Shown here piece by piece: positions 46,001 to 55,470 of a stretch of DNA of 64,000 nt. The DNA is taken from assembly GCA_037893245.1 (NCBI GenBank), contig JBAIAA010000102.1:1351249-1415248 (forward strand), written 5' to 3'. A program made the translations under genes and the position numbers. The notes beneath the pieces are model-generated. The model had not been told where the DNA came from. It did no database searches and was given only the letters and a program-made list of their open reading frames with translations. Source of the DNA: Crossaster papposus (lineage: Eukaryota > Echinodermata > Asteroidea > Velatida > Solasteridae). How positions within the stretch are numbered: the stretch's first letter is position 1; every line of letters starts with the position of its first letter.

Positions 46001-47356
46001 CCTTTTTTTAAAGATCGCATACAAATTCAATGTTTTGTGCGCTTTAAAAAAAAAGAAATCACAGAGAACAGTGACTTATAAAATCAGTAAAGATAGCGTT
46101 AATTTACTTTCTCCGTTACTTACAATTCACCTGATCCGATTTGTCCTTGCAGTGCGCAATTCTATCGCATCTGGAACCATTACCCAAACAAGTTACGCCC
46201 TCGACTTGATTCACACATCGGAAATCATCTCTTCCGCAAAATCCTACACAAACAAAAGCACTATTTTGTTGTAATAAATTATAACAATACATAAAGCTTT
46301 AATATACATTAAATATACATGTAAAATAAATATGTAAATTAATATACATTATTTGCTAGTATTTATTTAGCTGCAGTCGGCTGAACGACAACGGTGATTG
46401 GGGCCGTAATTCAAATTGGTACTCAGCAAATTTGGATTTGAAATCGAAATCAGAGAATATCGTTTTCTCAGGATATGCAGCATTCACAGAGCAAAAACTT
46501 CATCAAGGAAGTTGTCAAACACATAGATTCCATTGCTTTTTTGAACACTTTTGCTGCTTAAGGCGATAAATAGACTCAACTGACAAATGATATACGATCG
46601 CGGGCAGTTTTAACTTGACTTTATCCTTCCGGCGCTCACCGTTTTCATTGATCAATTTTTCTTGCCTCACTCTCACTGAAAACCCTCGGCAGGACGACAT
46701 ATGATAACTCTGGAATTTCATCCAGGCCTCGTGGCCGTTTGACGTGACTCGAGCCCCGCCGACACCCGTCAAGTTCCCGGTAAAATCGGTGATGAAGTTG
46801 TCACGCACGATGGAGGCTATGTCCGAGACGTAGTTCCCGTTTCCGATTGCCAGTACGTCGTTTTCCGCCACCTCCATCACGTCGAAGTCGAAGGTGATCA
46901 CGGCTCCGCTGTCGACTCTGATGAGCCAGAAGCTGATGGTGTCGTCTGGGTAGAAGCCATGGGTGCCATCGGGGGACTTTAATGTCCACTCAGGAGCTTC
47001 TTCGGTCAATACAATCACATGAAGGCCGTCGGGAATCTGAGCTAAATTGGTGATATTTCAAGTGAATTAAAAATATATTTTAGATGGTATACGGTAATGT
47101 TTAGCCAAATGCCCCCCCCCCCCCCCCTTCCCCCCACCACCCCTTCCTTAAAACGTCACTGGTGAGAAAATGGCAACACCCACACTGAGTGTCGCGTGAC
47201 AAAGACACAAAGCAAAACACTTGACAAAACTTGATTTGTTTTTGGTAATGTTGGTATAACATACGACAATAAATTTAACAATTACTTACCTATTGAACTT
47301 TCCCATACGCAGAACAAAATGATCCCCAGGACAAAAATATATCTGTTCCCCAGCAT
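38871..47356 (-). CDS. CUB-LDLa-LRR G-protein-coupled receptor (GRL101/LGR-like), ten coding exons
   Basis: Exons (minus): 47356-47290, 47041-46640, 46243-46124, 45860-45789, 45481-45322, 43188-43120, 42447-42370, 42021-41950, 41835-41740 and 40029-38871. Every junction has GT/AG and matching phase. The total is 2295 nt, 764 residues plus stop. Order: signal peptide (1-22), CUB (about 23-150), LDLa (about 158-197), Cys-rich linker and LRR N-cap (197-273), about four LRRs (274-379, phase-2 exons of 69-96 nt as in LGR genes), Cys hinge SNDYRLCCFFG, then seven TM helices. FNLAGADALMGLYM (TM2), IVMTDFMCWIPVILMG (TM6) and NPYLYT (TM7) place it with glycoprotein-hormone/relaxin-type and GRL101 receptors. 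It acts at the plasma membrane; ligand unknown. The usual DRY at TM3 reads ARF. A GGGCCC MITE lies about 75 bp upstream of the ATG. Confidence 0.9.
40239..41685. mobile_element. MULE-like element in the receptor's last intron, 9-bp target duplication
   Basis: TAGCCTTGGTCAAGGCG begins both ends in inverted orientation, and similarity continues inward for about 200 bp (CGGCCACTATT, CCTTGGATCATTGG). GTTCTGTCT occurs directly outside each end (40230-40238, 41686-41694). Long TIRs with a 9-bp duplication point to the Mutator superfamily. It carries the helicase fragment at 41095-41332. Confidence 0.75.
41095..41332 (-). pseudogene. RecQ-type helicase N-terminal fragment inside the MULE-like element
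   Basis: From ATG 41332 the frame reads LSLKDFRPEQRKAI, the RecQ zero motif. After one apparent extra A in GCCATTAGAATCC the next frame continues SFLRGHGVFVNLPTGYGKSV, a Walker A box, and then stops after IFQAA. Domains downstream of motif I are absent. It is probably captured host DNA or the remnant of a helicase encoded by an autonomous parent element. Non-functional as it stands. Confidence 0.65.
41740..41835 (-). CDS. LRR-GPCR exon 9: last LRR
   Basis: 96 nt, phase 2 to 2: AILDMNSSSGLPEIEDGAFD then VFKDKLSRLSF. It joins the Cys hinge of the 7TM exon. Confidence 0.85.
41950..42021 (-). CDS. LRR-GPCR exon 8: LRR
   Basis: 72 nt, phase 2 to 2: VIFGISLGKIEANAFAGLSN then LETL. A textbook one-repeat LRR exon. 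Confidence 0.88.
42235..42335. repeat. Single arm of the GAAGTCGGCGCGAA MITE in receptor intron 7
   Basis: Matches one arm of the hairpin at 14355-14600 (CTTGAAGTCGGCGCGAACG, AACATGGCGGACCCACGACG, AATGAAATGTCCAGGTGTAG). The other arm is missing. Confidence 0.7.
42370..42447 (-). CDS. LRR-GPCR exon 7: LRR
   Basis: 78 nt, phase 2 to 2: VIQATSDTESDLKNGVFDGL then DSLSSL. A MITE arm lies only about 35 bp beyond its donor. Confidence 0.82.
42637..43045 (+). repeat. tRNA-derived SINE in receptor intron 6
   Basis: CACCGAGCGGTTATAAGCAC (A box) and GTGGGTTGGAGTCTTG (B box) form a tRNA-like head. A body with GGATGGGACGTAAAG, GTCCCGTGTGTTGTG and ACGTAAAAGAACCCATG follows, then a tail GCGCTTTGAAACACCCGTAAG with ATT-rich repeats. 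It lies between exons 6 and 7, antisense to the receptor. Confidence 0.7.
43120..43188 (-). CDS. LRR-GPCR exon 6: LRR
   Basis: 69 nt, phase 2 to 2: VNMNNLQNGTFQKFPNIKQL, a clear N-L-x(2)-G-x-F-x(3)-P-x-L repeat. Donor GTAAGT. Confidence 0.88.
43380..44817 (+). mobile_element. Tc1-like transposon in receptor intron 5
   Basis: The TIRs TACTGAAACGCAAAAGAAAC and the inverted GTTTCTTTTGCGGTTCAGTA are flanked by TA on both sides (43378-43379, 44818-44819). Size 1438 bp, typical of Tc1/mariner. Confidence 0.85.
43670..44650 (+). pseudogene. Tc1-type transposase, frameshifted
   Basis: The N terminus MPRLTRDQRQRALGMLHGGL plus SYREVARRLGCSHQTISALL is a paired-like HTH. Following frames give ISNDTARRRLHDYGLIARRP, then VVVDGNLNAQRYVDNILRPH and DLNPIEHLWDELGRRV, which holds the catalytic Glu of DD34E. 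At least three frame changes, and loss of residues around the second Asp and before DLNPIE, mean it cannot be active. Confidence 0.8.
45008..45230. repeat. Poly-C block and (GGGGAGGA)n tract in receptor intron 5
   Basis: GTTACCTAACGCACCCCC (also at 22463) is followed by about 120 bp of almost pure G/A on the plus strand. The run is strongly G-quadruplex/triplex-prone; on the transcribed receptor RNA it reads as C/U. Confidence 0.75.
45322..45481 (-). CDS. LRR-GPCR exon 5: Cys-rich linker and LRR N-cap
   Basis: 160 nt, phase 1 to 2, acceptor TATCCGTCAG, donor GTACGT. SCPVPPSRGRC, SAVCSCGVRGDDLGVLCLW and LPDILVLPKLENTTHAL match an LRRNT followed by the first LRR strand. Confidence 0.8.
45789..45860 (-). 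CDS. LRR-GPCR exon 4
   Basis: 72 nt, phase 1 to 1: the last LDLa Cys is completed here, followed by SSQYDRFDESACLKCPDNQQ. YD-FDE-C is the characteristic short Cys segment after LDLa repeats in GRL101-type receptors. Confidence 0.8.
46124..46243 (-). CDS. LRR-GPCR exon 3: LDL-receptor class A module
   Basis: 120 nt, phase 1 to 1: FCGRDDFRCVNQVEG, then VTCLGNGSRCDRIAHC and KDKSDQVNC. It has six cysteines and the terminal C-x3-SD calcium-cage pattern (D and S-D; the final E of SDE is Q). LDLa modules are disulfide-rich and bind calcium. Confidence 0.9.
46640..47041 (-). CDS. LRR-GPCR exon 2: CUB domain
   Basis: 402 nt, phase 1 to 1. It contains a CUB-like core: ITFDFDVMEV, ENDVLAIGNG, GARVTSNGHEAWMKFQS, SSCRGFSVRVRQ. 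The donor used is AACG/GTGAGC, which joins Gly to the LDLa exon. Reading on past it (to 46515) gives a basic tail and a stop, the likely unspliced artefact. Confidence 0.85.
47110..47160. repeat. Poly-C tract in receptor intron 1
   Basis: A C-run followed by CCCCCACCACCCC. Simple sequence. Confidence 0.8.
47290..47356 (-). CDS. LRR-GPCR exon 1: start codon and signal peptide
   Basis: ATG at 47356. The frame MLGNRYIFVLGIILFCVWES gives a short basic start and a hydrophobic core, then phase-1 donor AATAG/GTAAGT. The start is chosen because it is the only ATG giving a secretion signal in phase with the CUB exon. Confidence 0.85.
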
Positions 47357-47429
47357 TGTTGAGGTTGTATCGACCTGCTTGAGAGAGGACGGTTGAGAAA
47401 GATGGAAAACAGTTACATTTGTTACACCA

Positions 47430-47690
47430 GGGCCCAATGTCTTGGCTCTGCTTACCGTTAGCGAAAAATCCCGGCTTACTGTAGCAGACAATTAGGTGCT
47501 TACGGGTAAACGTATTTCACGCGTTAGTGAGGAATTTTGGTCTCTCGAGCATGGGTACATCCTGTTACATGTACTAAGGATTCTGTGCTTACAGGGTAAG
47601 CACATAATTTTTCTGATAGGGCGGTTAGCGGAAAATGGTGACCGTAAGCGCGGAATTCTGTTGTTAGCAGAGCCATGAAATTGGGCCCAG
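47430..47690. mobile_element. GGGCCCAATTTC MITE, copy 2
   Basis: Ends GGGCCCAATGTCTTGGCTCT and AGAGCCATGAAATTGGGCCC. It aligns over its whole length with 14674-14935. It begins about 75 bp 5' of the receptor start codon, so it may contribute to the 5' UTR or promoter. Confidence 0.75.
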
Positions 47691-47999
47691 TAATCTTTCG
47701 AAATTAGGAAACATGCATTGCATATAATTTAAGTCAACACAAGTTTCCAGAGTGTTCAATGCACTTTAAAGTGTATTTAACTTAATTTCTGTAGTTGTAG
47801 TTATAGGCAAAATTAAGTGGTTGTCCTTTAAGAAAGTCGTCGAGATATTCAGTGACGTCACGAAACGACTTTTTGTTTATCAAATGATAACTCCGGTTCC
47901 TTCCATCTGATGATCCTGTTGTTTGTCAGTCATATTAAAGGATATTTGAAGACATTACCCCCGAAAAATTAGCCGCATTGAGCAAACATTTCGTTAGTT

Positions 48000-48340
48000 A
48001 TGAGTACAAATGTCGGGCAGTGTCATGACAGAATCAGCCGCAGAGCGCCGAAATTCCGCTCGAGGGCGCGTGGACGCGCTTTTCGGGATGCGCTCGCTTT
48101 CAGTCGGATTCACCCCTCGGTGTTTCGTGACCAATAATTGGGGGCAGTTCCGATTCAATTTCCAGTTCCATTCGGGAATTTCCGGAAAAAGAAACGTCCA
48201 TTGCCACACACCCTGTGTTTAGTGAAAATCGGTCCAGCGGTTCTGAAGCTACGCTAGAGGGAAGATTTCAAGCTTCAAATTTGTCCAGAAATTCACCTTC
48301 TAGTGACGTTAAACAAGGTCAGTAATTTCTTTATGTTTGT
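48000..48340 (+). other. CpG-rich island-like stretch with possible coding exon
   Basis: Notably CG-rich against AT-rich surroundings. One frame runs open from about 48130 (GGSSDSISSSIREFPEKETS) to TCAAATTTGTCC and AGTGACGTTAAACAAG, where GTCAGT could be a donor. The composition looks protein-like (Ser-rich) but there is no recognised family, and another frame (ATG 48010, 70 codons) overlaps. Could be a first exon or a divergent promoter of the receptor. Confidence 0.25.
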
Positions 48341-48734
48341 AAAGTTTAATTAATTTTGGTTGTGAAACAGCTTCCAAATTGGCAGTTTTGTAAGTCCACT
48401 TTTCACGCTCGTGCGTTGTCATCCCCGTGTCAGTGAAGAGTAGTCTGGTTACAATCAATACATCGAGCGCGTAGTACACTAGGCCATCAGGTACCAGACT
48501 AGGCAACAAACGCGTCCGGTGTTTTTTTCATGCATGATTATTAACGTCCTTTTCTCCTTTTATTCTTCGACAAATTATTAAAAAATATAGTTAGAATTTC
48601 AGTGTGAAGATGTTGAAGTTTTGGAATTTTGTTTAACGTTAAAATCTGCATCTATTTCGTGATAAAACTTTTAGCAAACCGAACAGTGATGCTAAAAAGT
48701 AAAAGTTTGTTTTATTTTACCTTAGTAAACATGG

Positions 48735-49967
48735 GCGGATACAGGGGGGTCCAAGGGGTCCGGACCCCCTTTTTTCTTGAGTGAAAAAAAAAAAAAACAC
48801 GAAAAAAAACGAAAAAAATAAAAAAATGTATTTCACCTAACAAGCAACGTACATACATGTACACACACATGTACGTGTATTATTCTCAAACCACACACAC
48901 AAAATAACAATCATATAGACTATGATTTGACTTTTTTGGCTTAGTTTTTCGAGCCGCTAGTTTGTTTATTCCTTCTTATTGCATTTCAGGCAATTACATA
49001 TTTTAATTTTTTAAACGCTTTCATAAGCTTGAACGGGGCAGGCTTGCCCCAAATGCCATGCTTGGCTCACCACTGGGCCCATTTACTTGGCAGACTTGCC
49101 AATAAAAACACTGGAATTTCACAGTTTGAAGTGACGGTTGAGTAGCCCCAGCAGAACGAGTGCAATAGGCGCTAACCACAGTGTTTATATATTTGTCACG
49201 TGACCTAAATTTAAGCTAAATTTATGTAAATTACTAAACACTAAATTGGAACAAACACGCCGCTTTTTCCACCGTTTGTAGAGACGGTCGGAATAAACCC
49301 CGCTAGCACAAGCGGGCGTTTGGCGTGTAGTTTTTTAAAGATTAAACACAACTTGTAACATTTTATTTTAACATACAACTTTAAATTAAACTTACTTAAT
49401 AACTATTAGGGCTTGTAATTTGTTTATTATTTTAAATGGAGTCATTGCCGGTCGCTCCCAGCCAAATCCTGCCTATGTTAAGTATGCCTAAGGTTTATGA
49501 CCAATTAACCGTTACCTCATTTTACACGTGGTGTGAGTCAGTGTGCGCTGTTTTTAAATCCAAACTTCCAATACCGGTATCCATAATATACTCCTCTGGT
49601 CAAAATTTATTTCAAGTTATCATTCCAGCTAAAAATGGTAAATATTAGATTTTTTAAAAAAATGGTATAAAAATCAGGCTTCATATTGCCACAACATTAA
49701 CAAAAAATAGGTAGAAATTGGCCTCAGATTGCGCCAGAGAGCACCTAATAAACCAAATAATGTCAGGGCCCTTAAGCGGGCCCTGAACCCCGGCCGCAGG
49801 GACTTCGCGCTACGCGCTCGTGATGTGCGCTTCGCGTACATGCTTCCCAGTTACATGTACTCAAATTGTTACACACCCACATTTTTTTTTTACACACCCA
49901 ATTCACAAAATCCTGCCTAAGACCTTGGGTGGACCCCCCCTTTAAAAAAATCCTGGATCCGCCCCTG
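48735..49967. mobile_element. hAT-like nonautonomous element (GGGGCGGATCCAGG ends)
   Basis: GGGCGGATACAGG then GGGGTCC at the left is inverted relative to GGACCCCCCC and CCTGGATCCGCCCCTG at the right. CAGGGGCGGATCCAGG-type ends are common in hAT elements. An 8-bp duplication was not clear. Confidence 0.45.
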
Positions 49968-50272
49968 GTAAAGTATCTGTTGATGAGGAATTATTTAAAG
50001 TTTTAACTGTTAATCAGTGGGGGCCTACATGTAGGCCTAATGTTGTTGTTGGTAGAGGGCCTAAAGGGCATAATTTCGTTCGGTAGTACGTGGTACATTT
50101 GTGAAAAATACAAACTTCTTTGAAATGATTTTTGGTTGACCAGTACATGCAAGTTTGTTTGTTTGTCTATTATTTTGTAGCTTCATCGATTGTGATGGAC
50201 CCTTCTGATACAGACGATGAGTCGGCAGTTCAGCCATCAATGGTCAACCAGTCATGGTCCTTTACGCCATGA
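49436..50272 (+). CDS. Candidate small two-exon gene (unrecognised)
   Basis: ATG 49436 with an in-frame stop directly before it. Exon 49436-49637 (SLPVAPSQILPMLSMPKVYD, SFYTWCESVCAVFKSKLPIP) ends AATG/GTAAAT in phase 1. Exon 50181-50272 follows a strong acceptor (TTTGTCTATTATTTTGTAG) in the same phase and encodes SSIVMDPSDTDDESAVQPSM then a stop. Together 97 residues, with an AATAAA word about 70 bp downstream. I recognise no domain. Exon 1 lies inside the hAT-like interval, so it may be a transposon-derived or chance frame. Confidence 0.3.
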
Positions 50273-50299
50273 ATCAACTCCGGGCTAAGGTTATTACTT

Positions 50300-51480
50300 G
50301 ATCCACAGGGTATTGTTATTTGCAATATTTAAAGAACTCATAATAAACATACATGATCCTATAATCATTCATTGCTTTTAGTTATTGTTAAAAAAAATCA
50401 GAATTGTCATTTTTTGGTCAAGTTCAGAAACCTGTAATAAGTATAGCTTTACACAATTTTATTTCCATCCCACTTAAGAAATTGCTGTCTTAGTGTTAAT
50501 TAATTAATTTTTAATTATTACGATTTATTCATTCATTCATGTCATCTGTTTGTATGCAACATCATTGTGCCAAAACTAAACAACCATAAATTGTAAAGCA
50601 GACACATTTTTTTATCAGACTTTGTATTTTAAACTTACTGTTTACAAAATGTATAATTGTTTAATTGTATTCATGTTTTTGATTGTAAAGCGCCTGGGAG
50701 CATTTTTAATGGATTGGCGCTATATAAGTGATCATTATTATTATTATTATTATTATTATTGATAAGTTCATTTTAATTGTGCAAAACGGTGAACGAGGTA
50801 ATAACTCTCATTATTTATGCAAATGAGCTGTGTATGAATTGATCTTTAGAATCACTGTTCGGTGTATTTGAGAAATACATGTACCTTTTAGAGACTAACA
50901 CAAAATATTGCAAAATATTAACAAAAAGTTTCAAAATGTGCAAAATCCTTACATTTTCCATTATTTTGGTAATTAATTATGCAAATTAATAATTAAACAT
51001 TCAGTTTTTTATTTAAAATTGTAGTAAATGATAAATAAGGGCATACATAATGTATGTACACAATTTAAATGATAAAAAATAAATAATTAAAGATTTATGA
51101 CAGAAAATGCTCCGTTTGTATTTTCTTGTTGCCATTGCCTGTATAAAGAAAAACATAGGAATATGTCAAAGGTCAACATCAAATTTTTCTCCTAATTTGC
51201 TTAAATAAAATTGACGTATTTTGAGAACCGCTTTGCCAATTTTGAAAAAAAACTACATTTTTAGAATGCTGAAGACATGCTCTTTCGCCTCATCTATGTT
51301 TTGAAGCTCTGTGTAATATATTTCAAAATCACCTGAAATGTGGATGTGATGATTGAATCTTTATGTAGAACAGTAACTTACCCTGAAAGTATAATGAAAT
51401 CTGGAAGCCAACTTTCGTGTGCATATGGTACGTACAGCCAAGCCAACTGTCTTCAAACTACGAACGTGTAGTCCTACAAT
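50300..51480. other. AT-rich, no gene; SINE-type tail at 50685-50762
   Basis: GTAAAGCGCCTGGGAGC, GGCGCTATATAAGTG and (ATT)n at 50740-50762 are the usual 3' end of a SINE/LINE family. The remainder shows no exon. Confidence 0.5.
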
Positions 51481-51502
51481 GATATCCAAATAAACCTTGT
51501 TT

Positions 51503-51680
51503 AATGACCTTGACCTACAGGAAGTTCACACGTACATCCTATGTACAGGCACAGTCGACTTTCGTTAGCACGACAAACTCAACCGAACCTAGCAAAAGTG
51601 TTTGCATATAAATGTAAAGTTGGGCCTGAGGCATTTTGGTTGTTACAAAATAATTTGCATATGAAGCAAACCATTGTGGT
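51503..51680. repeat. Local duplication, copy 1 (pair at 54383-54547)
   Basis: GACCTACAGGAAGTTCACAC, GTCGACTTTCGTTA and TTTGCATATAAATGTA are shared with 54383-54547. Weaker similarity continues to about 51830 and 54850 (GCTGGGTATACTG). The two copies flank the 52.07-54.3 kb duplicated block. Confidence 0.75.
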
Positions 51681-51756
51681 GGTTTCTCAAGCATTCTTTT
51701 CAGGTTTTTAGGGGGGTGCGTTAGTTAACAACTAAAGTCGGAGTGAATAGGTATGG

Positions 51757-52047
51757 GTGACTAAAGGGGAAGTCCCTCTGATGTCTCATAACGTGCTGGG
51801 TATACTGCACTTCTCTATTGTAACAGTACCCGGTACTCTGTATCCCATTTTCACGGAAATGCAAACAATCGATGCGGTCAAAAGAAAAATGTTTTCGCAC
51901 TTGAAACTTAAAGGGAGACTATTTCCAGGAAGCGCCCAAGGCTACAAAACGTGTTTTAAACGAAATGATGTTAATCCGAAGGAGCATTCAAAAGCAGAAT
52001 ATAAACATGTTTGGAGACATCAGTTAGGACCGATATTTTACCCATAG
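51757..52047 (+). CDS. Unrecognised 96-codon ORF (low confidence)
   Basis: An open frame containing KGEVPLMSHNVLGILHFSIV and KRKMFSHLKLKGRLFPGSAQ, ending just before the 45-bp satellite. It has no family resemblance that I know. Its first part lies in the weakly duplicated zone, where the 54.7-54.9 kb counterpart is not open. Confidence 0.15.
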   Translation: MTKGEVPLMSHNVLGILHFSIVTVPGTLYPIFTEMQTIDAVKRKMFSHLKLKGRLFPGSAQGYKTCFKRNDVNPKEHSKAEYKHVWRHQLGPIFYP

Positions 52048-52074
52048 TGCAGTACACTTTACAGTCAATAAATT

Positions 52075-52380
52075 GTAACACAATCGGTTAGTGATACAGT
52101 ATCGGTAAATTTGTGTGACATTATCGGTTAGTGGTACAGTATCGGTCAATATTATTTGTGTGACATTATCGGTTAGTGATACAGTATCGGTCAATATTAT
52201 TTGTGTGACATTATCGGTTAGTGGTACAGTATCGGTCAATATTATTTGTGTGACATTATCGGTTAGTGATACAGTATAGGTCAATATTATTTGTGTGACA
52301 TTATCGGTTAGTGATACAGTATCGGTCAATATTATTTGTGCCACATTATTGATTATCGGTTGGTGATACATTATCAGTTG
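52075..52380. repeat. 45-bp satellite, longer array
   Basis: About six copies of GGTTAGTGATACAGTATCGG with TTTGTGTGACATTATC, the same unit and entry sequence (GTAACACAATCGGTTAG) as 35503-35650. Confidence 0.85.
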
Positions 52381-52962
52381 TAACACAGATTGCAACGTTT
52401 TTTCCCCGTTAATTTAAACGAATATCCGTGTTGGTGTTGCCTACCGTTTCATTTTACAGGAACAAAATTATACTTTGAACAACAAATCAAAATGCATTTC
52501 AAGAAAACAAATTCTTATGCGCGTAAAAGGCTATACGTCACTTGACAGAGCAGCGTTTGCACATACATGTAAAACCATACATTACATACATAGATTTACA
52601 ATTCTATGATTTAATACATGTATTGTTAAGGTGCTGAAAATTTACATTTACATGTACACAAGACAGCATCAAATAACTAGCTGGCCGAGTGTCCAACCTT
52701 TACCGGCAGTCCAATGTACGGAGATAAACGGCAGTAAGAATTATTTTGTTAAAGAAATTAATCAAGCCTCGTGTGACCGCCCAGAAGAAAACCCTTTAAA
52801 CTCCACGAAAAATAGTCTTTAAACAGTGAATACGGTAAATCATGTGCCGAGAAATGGGTAAAACGTTGCAAAATGCTGAAACCTAAATGGGGGTCTGTCA
52901 AGCTGCGCATCCTTTTAACACAGTTTACAGCTAACAAAACACACCTTTCTGATTTTGTTTAA

Positions 52963-54275
52963 TTTTAGAGATTGTATTTTGTTGGCAGCTGTTGCATGGT
53001 TCTCTCGCATCTACTGACAATGCGTTGTTGAAGTGATTTTGCATATTAACCAAGCAGCTGGTGTAACTGGTAGTTTGGCGTAGTTTGAATAAAGTGTTCT
53101 CGGCCCTGTACTCTAAATATATTCTCTGTACATGAAATTGTGTCTGCCCTGATTAAACTAAACAGGCAGTTAAAAAAATAAAACACGAAATCACACAGAC
53201 ATTACGAACGGTGAATAAATGGGTTACTTCCCGTGGGGCTTCCAAGTATAGGAAAGGGAACAATGCGTGTTTTTCCTTTTTGCACGAAACTTTAATGAAC
53301 AACAATGAAATGGATAAAATCAGTATTTTACAGAAAAGGAACACCCTGTTGTCATAACAACACGTTTAACAGTTGTGCAACTGCTTAAAAGTAACAAAAG
53401 CTGCCCATTGATTGAGTAAAATATTGTACATTAATTGCTGCCATAATTATAGTTGCCCCACCTGAGCGTTTTCTACTATTTGGCGAAGAGCCTGAAGAAG
53501 GCTGTAGGTTAATAGTAAATAAAACTAAAATTAAAAAAACACATAAAACTACATCAATACACATACAAACACATATATAATACAAGATTATTTCTTAGGT
53601 TATCTTTCTTTAAATCTTTTTTTGGTACACGGCTTGTACTTAAAGGGATCGTATACGTTTGGTAATTACTCCAAAAATTAATGGCAATAAAAACCTACTT
53701 GGTAAGAAGTAGAGCAGCTTTGGATAGTATAATGCGTTTTTAGAAACTTTTCACTTCGAAGTACTGCGGTTATGGAAAAAGATATCACTTTTTATCCCCA
53801 AAAATTTGAATCTGAGAAGCGTTACTGCAGTGACGTTTCTCAGAGTGTTTATTCCAATGCAGATTATTTTTCCTGCGTGGACAAACCGCTCCAGAATTTC
53901 GGCAATATCTCAAAATCGCTACCACCTTTTGAAATGAAATTTGTACAGGTTAGTTTTATGGTATATATCTATAACTATATAGGACTGAAACAAACAATGG
54001 GTTCCAATTACCAAACGTATACGATCCCTTTAATTGTAAGTTTACTGAAGAAAGTTTTAAAAATAAAACCTGAAAATCTGAAAATCGCATAGGCCTATAT
54101 ACAATTAAAAAAAAAAAAAAATAATACGATTGGAAAAATAAGCGCTTCTAACCCAAGTCTGATATAATTATTAAAATGTACATACTCAAAAATATTTGTA
54201 TAAAGCAAAAAAAGAATCAAATTGATAGTTCAGTAGTTTTAAATTCCTAGTTAAAACATTGAGATTGATAATGTT
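52963..54275. repeat. Segmental duplication, copy 2
   Basis: Direct copy of 37699-38610, interrupted by the 386-bp MITE at 53644-54029. Similarity stops at GATTGATAATG, before the position corresponding to receptor coding sequence, so no receptor exon is duplicated here. Confidence 0.85.
53644..54029. mobile_element. 386-bp MITE with TTAA target duplication
   Basis: AGGGATCGTATACGTTTGGT and its inverted copy form the ends. TTAA flanks both sides (53640-53643, 54030-54033). The empty site GTACTTAATTG is preserved at about 38378 in the other copy of the duplication. TTAA targeting fits piggyBac- or Kolobok-type transposases. Confidence 0.85.
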
Positions 54276-54382
54276 TTGCGCTAATAACCACGGATCTTGC
54301 CGTATGTCCGCAGGGCCGGGCTTTGAGCGCTAGTATTAGTAGAAAGCGCGTAAAAGCGCTGCGTGGCTCAGGATGTATTTCA

Positions 54383-54547
54383 ATGACCCAGTTGACCTAC
54401 AGGAAGTTCACACGTACATCATAATATGTACAGGTACAGTCGACTTTCGTTAATACAAACTCAACCGAACCTAGCAAAAGTGTTTGCATATAAATGTAGA
54501 GTTGGGACCGAGGCATTTTAGTTAATAACAGAATTTGCATATGAAGC
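54383..54547. repeat. Local duplication, copy 2
   Basis: Counterpart of 51503-51680. A poly-G run follows at 54554-54573. Confidence 0.75.
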
Positions 54548-54579
54548 GGGAGCCGGGGGGGGGGGGGGGGGGGTATATA

Positions 54580-55470
54580 TTAGCCCACGAACCGCTATTA
54601 CAAAGTCATGTACGTTTTCTCAAACGCCGGCTCCGGTGCAAACATTGAATCCAGCTGCATTTTGTCAACCACGCATGCGTGAGACCAGACCCAACAAAGC
54701 CGGGATTTGGAAAAGACAAAACGTTACTGCAAGCGCTGGCGCGCGGCGCGAACGAACACAAGGATCTTGGGCAAGACTAGTCTAAAATCGGAGCGTATTA
54801 TGTATCATTTTATGCCAGCTGGGTATACTGTGCACGTACTTCTCTATACGATACTCTCTGTAGTGTATTTTACGTACACGGCTTAAAATAACAAAACCTG
54901 AATACAATAGGGGCCCGAGCTTTAAGGGCACATATTCACAGACATTTATGTCCTTTTAACAGGTTTCAAAAGTTCGGAGTGTTTAGCCGTGTTCGCACTG
55001 GATAAACATTTTGGGTAATTTGACCATGACGCCGGGTAACATTCCGATGGGTTAAACTACTCTTGTGACGTCACTCTATTCAGAAAAGTGTCGATTATTT
55101 TAAAGAATGTACAGTTAACTGTACATTATTTTAAGAATTAACAGAAAAAGAACGACTCAATGGACACAGAAATTGCTATTGTTATATTTATTACAACTTA
55201 CAATAGTAAGAGCTATGTTGACAGTTTATCTAGAGCTTTCAACAGTTAATTATCTTGGAGGTCTCTTTGCCGTGTCGACGCGCTTATGCGGTTTCAGCCC
55301 GGCTGACTGCTCTCCTATGGTCCTCACTGGTTCTGGCCACCGAAGCCCTTGTTGTAGAGACGAGATGCTGCCATGCTCGATCGTATGGAGTGGTTCGTCC
55401 AAAAGCCTTGTTGCACAGATTTGCCACAACCTGGGATATCAACAATAACAAAAATAAAACTAGAAATGTG
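54580..55470. other. No gene recognised
   Basis: Contains GCCGTGTTCGCACTGGATAAAC at about 54990 (MITE-terminus word). Overlapping short frames on both strands at 55173-55518 lack homology. Confidence 0.4.

Noticed and set aside
46515-46639. Extension of the CUB exon to an early stop
   Set aside because: The AACG/GTGAGC donor gives correct phase into the LDLa exon, and the tail beyond it has no domain similarity.
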